Below are positions 56,804 through 64,000 of a DNA stretch of 64,000 nucleotides, piece by piece. The notes under the pieces are model-generated. The model was not told the origin of the DNA. It worked only from the letters and a program-made list of their open reading frames with translations, and ran no database searches. The stretch comes from Chryseobacterium elymi (GTDB taxonomy: Bacteria; Bacteroidota; Bacteroidia; Flavobacteriales; Weeksellaceae), in contig NZ_QNUH01000016.1 in NCBI RefSeq assembly GCF_003385495.1, positions 18,055 through 82,054 of the forward strand, given 5' to 3'. Within the stretch, counting starts at the first letter, position 1; each line of letters begins with the position of its first letter. The position numbers and the translations under genes are program-made.

Positions 56804-56871
56804 CTTATGAGTTTGAAGATGGATTGCATTGCTTTATTCTTTCTAAAAATAATGCTTTGGTATCTTAATGC

Positions 56872-57840
56872 TTAAATTCCTAAGCTTGTTCTTACTTTTT
56901 TAATGGTTTCTGTTGCAATGACTCTTGTTTTTGCTGCGCCTTCCTGAAGTTTAGCTTCCAGCTCATCCAGATTGTCCATATAATAAGCAAACATTTCTCT
57001 TTCTTTTGCAAAACGGGTTAAGATCAGATTCAACAGCTCTAATTTAGCATGCCCGTAACCGAAGTTTCCGGCAAGATATTTAGCTCTTAACTCTTCCGTC
57101 TGCTCAGGAGTGGCGATCAGTTCATAAATCGCAAAAACCTTATCTGTTGCAGGATCTTTTGGCTCTTCCAGAGCTTTAGAATCGGTTTCTATGCTCATTA
57201 CCTGCTTTTTCAGCTCCTTTTCAGGAAGGAAAATATTAATGATATTTCCCATAGATTTAGACATTTTACGGCCATCCGTTCCGGGAACATATTTTGTGTC
57301 TTCCTGAAGCTCAGCTTGAGGTAAAACCAAAACTTCACCCATCTGATTGTTGAACCTTGATGCTACATCACGGGCAATTTCAAGATGCTGAAGCTGATCT
57401 TTTCCTACGGGTACAACCTCCGCGTCATACAGTAAAATATCCGCAGCCATCAGGATAGGATAGGTGAAGAGCCCGGCGTTAACATCCTGAAGTCTGTCTG
57501 CCTTATCCTTAAATGAATGAGCAAGCGTTAATCTCTGGTAAGGAAAAAAACATGATAAATGCCAAGAAAGTTCACAGGTTTCAGGGATGTCACTTTGCCT
57601 GTAAAAATATGTTTTTTCTGTATCCAGCCCACAAGCAAGCCAAGCCGCAGCGATCTCGTAGGTATTCTGTTTTAAAACCTGCGCATCTTTAATCTGGGTA
57701 AGAGAATGAAGATTCGCAATGAATAAAAATGATTCATTTCCTTCCTGCTTGGAAAGTTCAATAGCAGGAATAATCGCCCCAAGGAGATTTCCAAGATGGG
57801 GTGTTCCGGTGGCTTGAATGCCGGTAAGAATTCTTGACAT
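56872..57840 (-). CDS. trpS: Tryptophanyl-tRNA synthetase
   Basis: Class I synthetase, 322 residues. HIGH-type motif TGTPHLGNLLGA at residues ~11-22, MAADILLYDAEVVPVGKDQ, and KMSKS motif GRKMSKSMGN. Charges tRNA-Trp. Monocistronic: own promoter at 57873-57880 and a strong terminator. Confidence 0.98.
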   Translation of the reverse strand: MSRILTGIQATGTPHLGNLLGAIIPAIELSKQEGNESFLFIANLHSLTQIKDAQVLKQNTYEIAAAWLACGLDTEKTYFYRQSDIPETCELSWHLSCFFPYQRLTLAHSFKDKADRLQDVNAGLFTYPILMAADILLYDAEVVPVGKDQLQHLEIARDVASRFNNQMGEVLVLPQAELQEDTKYVPGTDGRKMSKSMGNIINIFLPEKELKKQVMSIETDSKALEEPKDPATDKVFAIYELIATPEQTEELRAKYLAGNFGYGHAKLELLNLILTRFAKEREMFAYYMDNLDELEAKLQEGAAKTRVIATETIKKVRTSLGI

Positions 57841-57872
57841 TTGTTTAAATTGTTTAAAAAATTAATGAACTG

Positions 57873-57880
57873 CAAATTTA
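57873..57880 (-). promoter_or_regulatory. trpS promoter -7 box
   Basis: TAAATTTG on the minus strand, 32 nt before the trpS ATG. Confidence 0.55.
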
Positions 57881-58019
57881 ACTAATTCTCCCGCAGATTA
57901 CATAGGTTTGAACAGATGTTTGTGTAAAATTAAAATCCGGAAAAGCTTTCAGTAAAAAGGTCACAGTGTTGGCAGGTCATTTTGAAGATCATAGCACATC
58001 TGGCCGGGGAATGATAAGA

Positions 58020-58664
58020 TCAGGGAATCATGATCTTTTCTCCTCCGAATTTCGGCTGAACCCCGAAAAGAAGATCCCAGTAAACTTTTGTTTTGGCAAG
58101 ATACTCTCTGAGGTTGGTCTTTAAGCCGGCGTATTTATTTACATCATTAGCATTATACCCGAAAGCTTCTATTCCGTTTTTTTTAGCCAGAAAAACAGCT
58201 CTTTCATTGTGGAATTTCTGTGAAATGATCACAAGTTTATGCTGTCCGAAAATATCTTTAGCCCTGACTACAGAATCCAGGGTTCTGAATCCGGCATGGT
58301 CCATGATAATCCTATCCTTCGGAATACCGTACTGCATTAGACTAAGCTGCATATCTTCCGGTTCATTATAATCTTTAGTGCTGTTGTCTCCGCTTACGAT
58401 GATGTACTTGATTTTGCCACTTTTATACAGATCTATAGCAGCCTGAATCCTGTTGTAAAAATAGGCGTTAGGCAATCCGCTGCTTAATGTTTTACCGGTT
58501 CCCAGTAGCAAAGCCACTTTCGTTTCAGGGACATCAGAGATCTTATAAGAAACAAAAGCACTGCTTTCTTTTCTGATGCTGTAGTTAGCCCAGGCTATAA
58601 AAATAATTCCCGCTACAAAAAGCAGCAGGAAAATTTTAAAAATATTTTTAATTACTTTTTTCAT
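58020..58664 (-). CDS. SanA/YdcF family (DUF218) membrane protein
   Basis: 214 residues. N-terminal helix (IFKIFLLLFVAGIIFIAWANYS), then an extracytoplasmic DUF218 domain: VALLLGTGKTLSSGLPNAYF, IKYIIVSGDNSTKDYNEPEDM, DHAGFRTLDSVVRAKDIFG, and ISQKFHNERAVFLAKKNGI. The SanA branch affects envelope permeability (vancomycin exclusion in E. coli). Follows lspA by 14 nt. Confidence 0.9.
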   Translation of the reverse strand: MKKVIKNIFKIFLLLFVAGIIFIAWANYSIRKESSAFVSYKISDVPETKVALLLGTGKTLSSGLPNAYFYNRIQAAIDLYKSGKIKYIIVSGDNSTKDYNEPEDMQLSLMQYGIPKDRIIMDHAGFRTLDSVVRAKDIFGQHKLVIISQKFHNERAVFLAKKNGIEAFGYNANDVNKYAGLKTNLREYLAKTKVYWDLLFGVQPKFGGEKIMIP

Positions 58665-58678
58665 CCGGAATACTGTTT

Positions 58679-59317
58679 TTAAAACTCAAGCCCGTTAGGA
58701 AAAGCTTTTTTTCTGAATATTAATAATAAAGCAGCTCCTACCGTAATAGCAGAATCGGCCACATTGAAAATATACTTGAAGAATTCAAGGTGTTTACCAC
58801 CAATCAAAGGGATATTATCAGGAACATACCAATCGACCAAAGGAAAGTGAAGCATATCCACTACGCAGCCTTTCATAAAAGCAGAGTAACCCTGTCCGAA
58901 AGGGACAAACTTTGAAACTCCTCCGTAGCCTATCCAGCGGTCGATGCTTGGGTCGTAAACTGTTCCGCTGTCGAAGATAAGTCCGTAAAACATTCCGTCA
59001 ATGATATTTCCGATAGCGCCGGCAAAAATAATAGCCATCGGAATCAGAAGATAGTTGGAAGCTCCCTGTTTCAGCCATTTCTTGAACATGTAAACCATTC
59101 CTCCAATTAAGAAAAGTCTAAGGATCACCAGAAAATATTTACCGATAATGCCTCCGAAATGAAGCCCGTAAGCCATTCCCGGGTTTTCTACGAAAGTCAG
59201 TTTAAAGCCTGGGAAAACAGTAACACTGTCATCCAGATTGAAGTGGGTTTTGATGTAAATTTTTGAAGCCTGATCAATTAACAATACTAAAAATGTTATA
59301 GCTAAGATCTTTTTCAT
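58679..59317 (-). CDS. lspA: Lipoprotein signal peptidase (signal peptidase II)
   Basis: Cleaves the signal peptide of prolipoproteins in the inner membrane. 212 residues, longer than the proteobacterial ~165 because of a ~40-residue insertion between GNIIDGMFYG and CVVDM. Catalytic Asp154 (CVVDMLHFPL) and Asp188 (FNVADSAITVG) are present, with VENPGMAYG earlier. The start overlaps the previous gene's stop by one base (TAATG). Confidence 0.96.
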   Translation of the reverse strand: MKKILAITFLVLLIDQASKIYIKTHFNLDDSVTVFPGFKLTFVENPGMAYGLHFGGIIGKYFLVILRLFLIGGMVYMFKKWLKQGASNYLLIPMAIIFAGAIGNIIDGMFYGLIFDSGTVYDPSIDRWIGYGGVSKFVPFGQGYSAFMKGCVVDMLHFPLVDWYVPDNIPLIGGKHLEFFKYIFNVADSAITVGAALLLIFRKKAFPNGLEF

Positions 59318-59502
59318 TACTGTCCTTTTGGTTTAGAAGGTTTCTCAGAATTTTTCTTGTCGAAGATTTTCTTGGCTACCTTTTCTGTATGGAACGTGTT
59401 TTTGGTCTGAGCACGCTCGTATCTGATGTTCATATCTTTTAAAACACTTTTCAGTGCACTCAGTTCCATAGGGTTTTTAGGATGTACTATGATAGATTCC
59501 AT
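59317..59502 (-). CDS. Small hypothetical protein (DUF2683-like)
   Basis: 61 residues: MESIIVHPKNPMELSALKSV, then LKDMNIRYE and a basic C-terminus. The N-terminal pattern resembles the DUF2683 family, which looks like an antitoxin-type or regulatory small protein, but no partner toxin is adjacent. Its stop overlaps the lspA start, so it belongs to this operon. Confidence 0.65.
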   Translation of the reverse strand: MESIIVHPKNPMELSALKSVLKDMNIRYERAQTKNTFHTEKVAKKIFDKKNSEKPSKPKGQ

Positions 59503-59521
59503 TTTCTTTTCTTTTTAAATG

Positions 59522-59767
59522 TTACATTTTGGACAGCTCATCGAGTCTTTTCCGGTCTTTTGCAGACAGGTCATTAACGCCGTTTTTGCCCATTTTACTC
59601 AAAATTCTGTCAATTTCTTTTTCCCTTTCACGTTTATCAGAATTAAACTGATCATCAATGGTGTAGTTCTTCTGCCGGTCAGGAAAGAATCTGTTTTTGA
59701 TCCATTCTCTATTGAAAAACAGTAAAACTGCAGCAACAATAATTGCTAAAATTAATACTTCGCTCAT
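59522..59767 (-). CDS. Small membrane-anchored hypothetical protein
   Basis: 81 residues. One N-terminal helix (VLILAIIVAAVLLFF), then a charged cytoplasmic part ending IDRILSKMGKNGVNDLSAKD and RKRLDELSKM, the helical motif found at the C-terminus of rhomboid-like proteins in Bacteroidota. It lies between the DksA-like gene and the small gene before lspA, in the same direction. Confidence 0.7.
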   Translation of the reverse strand: MSEVLILAIIVAAVLLFFNREWIKNRFFPDRQKNYTIDDQFNSDKREREKEIDRILSKMGKNGVNDLSAKDRKRLDELSKM

Positions 59768-59848
59768 GGGTATACATTAAAAATTAGGTTTATAAAGTAT
59801 CCGTGAATACGATATAAACCCAATAATATTTTTACAAACCTTAACGGT

Positions 59849-60229
59849 TTATTTCTGCATATTTTTCGCTTCAATGCTCAGCGTAGCATGAGGAACGGCT
59901 AAAAGTCTTTCCTTAGGGATCAGCTTTCCTGTCACTCTGCATACACCATAGGTTTTATTTTCGATTCGGATCAAAGCATTCTTAAGATCACGCACAAATT
60001 TTTCCTGGCGTCCTGCTAATATAGAGTTCTGCTCCTTGCTCAGCGTTTCTGCTCCTTCTTCAAAAGCTTTGAATGTAGGGGAAGTATCGTCTGTACCATT
60101 ATTCTGGTCATTGATGAAGCTTTCTCTGATCAGCTGAAGATCTCTTTCTGCTTTTTCTATTTTTTCTCTTATGATAGCTTTAAATTCCTGTAAATCAGCA
60201 TCGCTGTATCTTACTCTTTCGTCTGACAT
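59849..60229 (-). CDS. TraR/DksA-family protein without complete zinc finger
   Basis: 126 residues. An N-terminal coiled coil (residues ~10-45) is followed by a globular tail with YGVCRVTGKLIPKERLLAVP. DksA has four zinc cysteines; only one Cys remains here, with VTGKLIP in place of CxxCG. DksA-like proteins bind the RNA polymerase secondary channel. Located just downstream of ileS, the conserved flavobacterial ileS-dksA-lspA order. Confidence 0.9.
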   Translation of the reverse strand: MSDERVRYSDADLQEFKAIIREKIEKAERDLQLIRESFINDQNNGTDDTSPTFKAFEEGAETLSKEQNSILAGRQEKFVRDLKNALIRIENKTYGVCRVTGKLIPKERLLAVPHATLSIEAKNMQK

Positions 60230-60288
60230 ATTCTTTTCTCTTTTTTAATAAAATTATGAAATGGAATTTGAAATACAATAACTATATG

Positions 60289-63200
60289 TTAATTTTTTTC
60301 GACATTTATCTTAAAATTAACCTCATCTATTTCGATTTCGTTAAAATTTGAAAGTGAAGATACAATTTCTATTTTATTTGACAAGACCTCAGATGAAATA
60401 TATTCCTCATTTTTCTTAACATCTTCAATGAAAGGTGAGTTTTCTTCAATGGAGATTTTAATTCTGTCCGTCAGTTCAAAGTCCTTCTCTTTTCGCAGGT
60501 TCTGAATTCTGTTGATGAACTCCCTTGCAATACCCTCAGATTTTAATTCTTCTGTTAACGTCAAATCTAATGCCACAGTTGTTTTCCCGTCTGAAGTTAC
60601 TGTCCATCCCGGGATATCTTTTGTAGAGATTTCCACATCATCAAGGGTGATCTCATACCCCTGAATATCTATTTTTCCTTCTTTTTCAAGGCTGGCAATC
60701 TGTTCCGTATTAAGATTCGCAATTTCTCCGCCTACCGTTTTCATATCTTTTCCTAATTTAGGACCTAAAGCTTTGAAATTCGGCTTGATTTGCTTTACAA
60801 TTAAATGCGATGCTTCTTCTGCATTAATCAACTGTAATTCTTTCACGTTCACTTCCTGCTTGATCAGGTCCGCAACGGCTAAAATCTGCTCCTCAGTTTT
60901 CGCATCCAGAACCGGAACCAATACTTTCTGTAAGGGCTGGCGAACTTTAACGTTCTCTTTCTTTCTCAGGGAGAAAACCATGCTCGTGATGTTCTGAGCC
61001 AAATGTGTTTTTTCTACCAGATCCTGATCGATCAGACTTTCATTAGCTACAGGGAAATCCGTTAAGTGTACAGATTCACAGTTTTCTTTTCCTGTTACCT
61101 TATTTAAATCCTGATATAATTGATCCATAAAGAACGGAGCAATAGGCGCGGATAATTTCGCCACTGTTTCAAGACATGTATATAAAGTCTGGTAAGCCGA
61201 AACCTTATCATCAGAATAATCTCCTTTCCAAAAACGTCTTCTGCACAGTCTTACGTACCAGTTACTCAGATTATCATTCACAAATGTGCTGATGGATCTG
61301 GCTACTCTGGTAGGTTCGTAATCTTCGTAGAATGCTTTTACTTCTTTGATTAAAAGATTAAGCTCAGAAAGGATCCATCTGTCGATTTCAGGACGGTTTT
61401 CCACTTCTTTTTCTGCATAATTGAAGCCATCCACATTGGCATACAATGCAAAGAACGAGTACGTATTATAAAGGGTTCCGAAGAACTTTCTTCTCACTTC
61501 GTCAATTCCTTCGATGTCGAATTTCAGGTTTTCCCAAGGGTTTGCATTCGAGATCATGTACCATCTGGTAGCATCCGGACCGTATACGGAAAGTGTTTCG
61601 AAAGGATCTACAGCATTTCCTAAACGTTTTGACATTTTCTGCCCGTTCTTATCCAGAACAAGACCGTTACTCATCACATTTTTATAAGCAACCGAATCAA
61701 AAACAGCAGTACCGATGGCATGAAGGGTATAGAACCAACCTCTCGTCTGGTCAACACCTTCTGCAATGAAATCAGCAGGGAATGCTTTATTGTTGTCGAT
61801 CATTTCCTTATTTTCAAAAGGATAATGCAGTTGTGCATAAGGCATAGACCCTGAATCAAACCAAACGTCGATAAGATCACTCTCGCGGTTCATTGCTTTT
61901 CCTGAATCCGAAACCAAAATTACTTTGTCCACCACATTTTTATGAAGATCAACCAATTCATAGTTCTGCTCGGACATATTTCCTATTACAAAACCTTTGA
62001 ACGGATTCTCTTTCATGTATCCTGCCTCAACAGATTTTTCTATTTCATTGTATAATTCCTCTACAGATCCTATAATCTTTTCTTCTTTAAGATCTTCCGT
62101 TCTCCAGATTGGCAACGGAATACCCCAATATCTTGAACGGGATAAATTCCAGTCGTTCACATTTTCAAGCCAGTTCGCGAAACGTCCTTCTCCGGTAGCT
62201 TTCGGCTTCCAGTTGATTTCCTTGTTTAAATTAACCAGTCTGTCTTTTACAGCGGTCATTTTCACAAACCATGAATCAAGCGGATAATACAATACCGGCT
62301 TGTCAGTTCTCCAGCAGTGTGGGTAACTGTGAACGTATTTTTCTACTTTGAAGGCTTTGTTTTCTGTCTTCAGAACGATCGCCAGTTCCACATCCCATGA
62401 TTTCTCAGGAGCGGTTCCGTCGTCATAATATTCGTTCTTGATATATTTTCCTGAAAATACTTCAGGTACATTTTCTCCTTTGATGAATCTACCCTGCAGG
62501 TCAACCAACGGAACCAGATTGTCGTTTCCGTCTTTTACCAACATGGGAGGAATTCCTGCCTCTTTAGCTACTCTCGCATCATCAGCACCAAATGTAGGGG
62601 CAATGTGAACGATACCGGTACCGTCCTCAGTGGTTACAAAATCTCCGATGATCACTCTGAAAGCTTTTTCAGGGGAGTCATTAGGTGTAAACCAAGGGAT
62701 AAGCTGCTCGTATTGGGTTCCGGCCAGTTTTTCTCCGGTGAATTCTTTGACCACTTTGAAAGGAATCACTTTGCTTTCTGCAGTATAACCGGCAAAATCT
62801 TCATCTGTACCTTCTGTATATTTCTTACCGAATACTTTAGGTAAAAGAACCCTTGCCAATATAATGGTGATAGGTTCAAAGGTATATTGGTTGAATGTTT
62901 TAACCAAAACATATTCAATATCTCTCCCTACTGCAAGTGCTGTATTGGAAGGTAAAGTCCATGGAGTAGTTGTCCATGCTAAAACATGTACATCTCCATC
63001 CACATCACTGAACAGTTCAGAAGTTTCTTTCTTCGCTTTGAACTGTGCCACAACCGTTGTGTCAGAAACATCACGGTACGTTCCCGGCTGATTCAGCTCG
63101 TGGGAAGATAGTCCTGTTCCGGCTTTCGGAGAATAAGGCTGAATCGTGTAACCTTTGTACAATAATTCTTTATCATACAATTGCTTCAGTAACCACCAAA

Positions 63201-63678
63201 CCGTCTCCATATATTTGGATTTATACGTGATATACGGATCCTCAAGGTCTACCCAGTATCCGATTTTTTCCGTAAGGTCATTCCATACGTCTGTATATCG
63301 CATTACCGCTTCACGGCAGGCTTTGTTGTAGTCTTCAATAGAGATTTTTTTGCCAATATCCTCTTTCGTAATTCCTAATTCTTTCTCTACGCCCAGTTCC
63401 ACAGGAAGTCCGTGTGTATCCCAGCCCGCTTTACGGAAAACCTGTTTCCCGTTCTGCGTCTGGAAACGACAGAAAATATCCTTTAATGCTCTGGCCATAA
63501 CGTGGTGAATTCCGGGCATACCGTTTGCTGAAGGCGGACCTTCATAAAAAACAAACTCGGCATTACCCTCGCGAATCTCAACACTTTTACTGAACGTTTT
63601 ATTCTGTTTCCAAAATTCCGCTACATTCTCGGCTACGTCAATAAGGTTGAGGTTTTTGTATTCTTTAAATTGGCTCAT
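60289..63678 (-). CDS. ileS: Isoleucyl-tRNA synthetase, eukaryote-like type
   Basis: Class I synthetase, 1129 residues. HIGH-type motif in PPSANGMPGIHHVMARALKD; KMSKS-type motif as KNGQKMSKRLGN. These forms (IHHV, KMSKR) and the length place it in the eukaryote-like IleRS branch (IleRS2) rather than E. coli-type IleRS1. Editing domain in the middle (AWTTTPWTLPSNTALAV). Promoter TAAATTTG at 63722-63715 on the minus strand. Confidence 0.96.
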   Translation of the reverse strand: MSQFKEYKNLNLIDVAENVAEFWKQNKTFSKSVEIREGNAEFVFYEGPPSANGMPGIHHVMARALKDIFCRFQTQNGKQVFRKAGWDTHGLPVELGVEKELGITKEDIGKKISIEDYNKACREAVMRYTDVWNDLTEKIGYWVDLEDPYITYKSKYMETVWWLLKQLYDKELLYKGYTIQPYSPKAGTGLSSHELNQPGTYRDVSDTTVVAQFKAKKETSELFSDVDGDVHVLAWTTTPWTLPSNTALAVGRDIEYVLVKTFNQYTFEPITIILARVLLPKVFGKKYTEGTDEDFAGYTAESKVIPFKVVKEFTGEKLAGTQYEQLIPWFTPNDSPEKAFRVIIGDFVTTEDGTGIVHIAPTFGADDARVAKEAGIPPMLVKDGNDNLVPLVDLQGRFIKGENVPEVFSGKYIKNEYYDDGTAPEKSWDVELAIVLKTENKAFKVEKYVHSYPHCWRTDKPVLYYPLDSWFVKMTAVKDRLVNLNKEINWKPKATGEGRFANWLENVNDWNLSRSRYWGIPLPIWRTEDLKEEKIIGSVEELYNEIEKSVEAGYMKENPFKGFVIGNMSEQNYELVDLHKNVVDKVILVSDSGKAMNRESDLIDVWFDSGSMPYAQLHYPFENKEMIDNNKAFPADFIAEGVDQTRGWFYTLHAIGTAVFDSVAYKNVMSNGLVLDKNGQKMSKRLGNAVDPFETLSVYGPDATRWYMISNANPWENLKFDIEGIDEVRRKFFGTLYNTYSFFALYANVDGFNYAEKEVENRPEIDRWILSELNLLIKEVKAFYEDYEPTRVARSISTFVNDNLSNWYVRLCRRRFWKGDYSDDKVSAYQTLYTCLETVAKLSAPIAPFFMDQLYQDLNKVTGKENCESVHLTDFPVANESLIDQDLVEKTHLAQNITSMVFSLRKKENVKVRQPLQKVLVPVLDAKTEEQILAVADLIKQEVNVKELQLINAEEASHLIVKQIKPNFKALGPKLGKDMKTVGGEIANLNTEQIASLEKEGKIDIQGYEITLDDVEISTKDIPGWTVTSDGKTTVALDLTLTEELKSEGIAREFINRIQNLRKEKDFELTDRIKISIEENSPFIEDVKKNEEYISSEVLSNKIEIVSSLSNFNEIEIDEVNFKINVEKN

Positions 63679-63714
63679 TGTAAATATCTCAATATCGTTG
63701 ATTAATTAAGTCTG

Positions 63715-63722
63715 CAAATTTA
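63715..63722 (-). promoter_or_regulatory. ileS promoter -7 box
   Basis: TAAATTTG on the minus strand, 36 nt before the ileS ATG. Confidence 0.55.
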
Positions 63723-64000
63723 GTGATTTTTGTCGGTTTATAAGATATGTTTTATTTAGCTTATATCTATTAAAAAGTTCAATTTCAGAAATATAAATGG
63801 AGGAAGTGGTAAAAAGTGAATGGTGAATGGTGAATAGGTCAATTTTTGTCACTGTTTTTATATGGAATTTAGAGCATTTTTTATCAATAGAAGCGGGCTT
63901 TAGCCCAATGTCATTAAGTTAGTAAACTATCACAAGCTATTCTTTTGATTTTTAGAGACTATTGGCTTAGCTCTTGCTTTATATTTGCCTATATTTCTTT
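63723..64000. other. Non-coding end of the window
   Basis: No convincing ORF. It holds the tandem GTGAATG repeat, a palindrome GGGCTTTAGCCC (63895-63906) and a TATATTTG box (63980-63987) on the plus strand that may serve a gene beyond the window. Confidence 0.5.
63816..63836 (+). repeat. Tandem 7-bp repeat
   Basis: Three consecutive copies of GTGAATG (last copy GTGAATA). It is flanked by AAAAAGTGA and, at 63849, TCACTGTTTTT, an imperfect inverted pair. Confidence 0.6.

Overview
The window is chromosomal DNA of a low-GC member of the Bacteroidota, most likely a Flavobacteriia of the Chryseobacterium type (inference). The evidence is a secreted protein with a type IX secretion C-terminal domain, several TonB-dependent receptors, a fused CcoN-CcoO oxidase subunit, a eukaryote-like IleRS, a DksA-like protein without its zinc cysteines, and many promoters of the Bacteroidota type (TAnnTTTG at -7). 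No tRNA, rRNA, CRISPR array, IS element or phage gene was seen.

Layout. 1-2.2 kb: polysaccharide flippase and acyltransferase (minus), then a lone lipoprotein. 2.3-3.6 kb: serS. 3.6-14.1 kb: a minus-strand cbb3 oxidase locus (ccoI-ccoS-ccoNO-ccoQ-ccoP-ccoG-ccoH, a SafE-type membrane protein and two paralogous lipoproteins), with a Crp/Fnr regulator diverging from it. 15-19 kb: panB, a membrane protein, an RluA-type pseudouridine synthase and a large T9SS-secreted protein. 19.2-26.1 kb: a complete thiamine operon (thiS-thiC-tenI/thiE-like-thiD-thiE-thiG-thiH-thiF) behind a TPP riboswitch. 26.3-31.8 kb: two divergent TonB-dependent receptors. 31.9-37.3 kb: two aconitases of different families. 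38.5-40.9 kb: a second TPP riboswitch in front of a TonB receptor, probably the outer-membrane thiamine transporter. 41-52.8 kb: mostly housekeeping genes (HU-like protein, thioesterase, 2-hydroxyacid dehydrogenase, serine hydrolase, Ig-like lipoprotein, haem-binding protein, NUDIX, XerD, dCMP deaminase, enoyl-CoA hydratase, divergent katA/oxyR) plus a decayed GxxExxY gene. 52.9-56.6 kb: a SAM-II riboswitch and metK, a sigma factor, a 44-residue ORF and a HAD phosphatase. 56.9-63.7 kb: trpS and the ileS-dksA-like-lspA block.

The most striking part is regulatory. The 390-nt leader of the TonB receptor at 29086 appears to carry, in order, a consensus promoter, a miniaturised S-box (SAM-I-like) element, and a 26-codon cysteine-containing leader ORF. 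The Cys-Ala-Cys-Val codons of that ORF are complementary over 12 bp (one G-U) to the start-codon region of the receptor. This reads like a two-input sulfur-responsive switch (SAM plus Cys-tRNA or ribosome stalling). Both TPP riboswitches also show a visible start-codon-sequestering hairpin with a mutually exclusive pairing to the 5' strand of the aptamer. These pairings were found by eye, and no folding program or database search was run.
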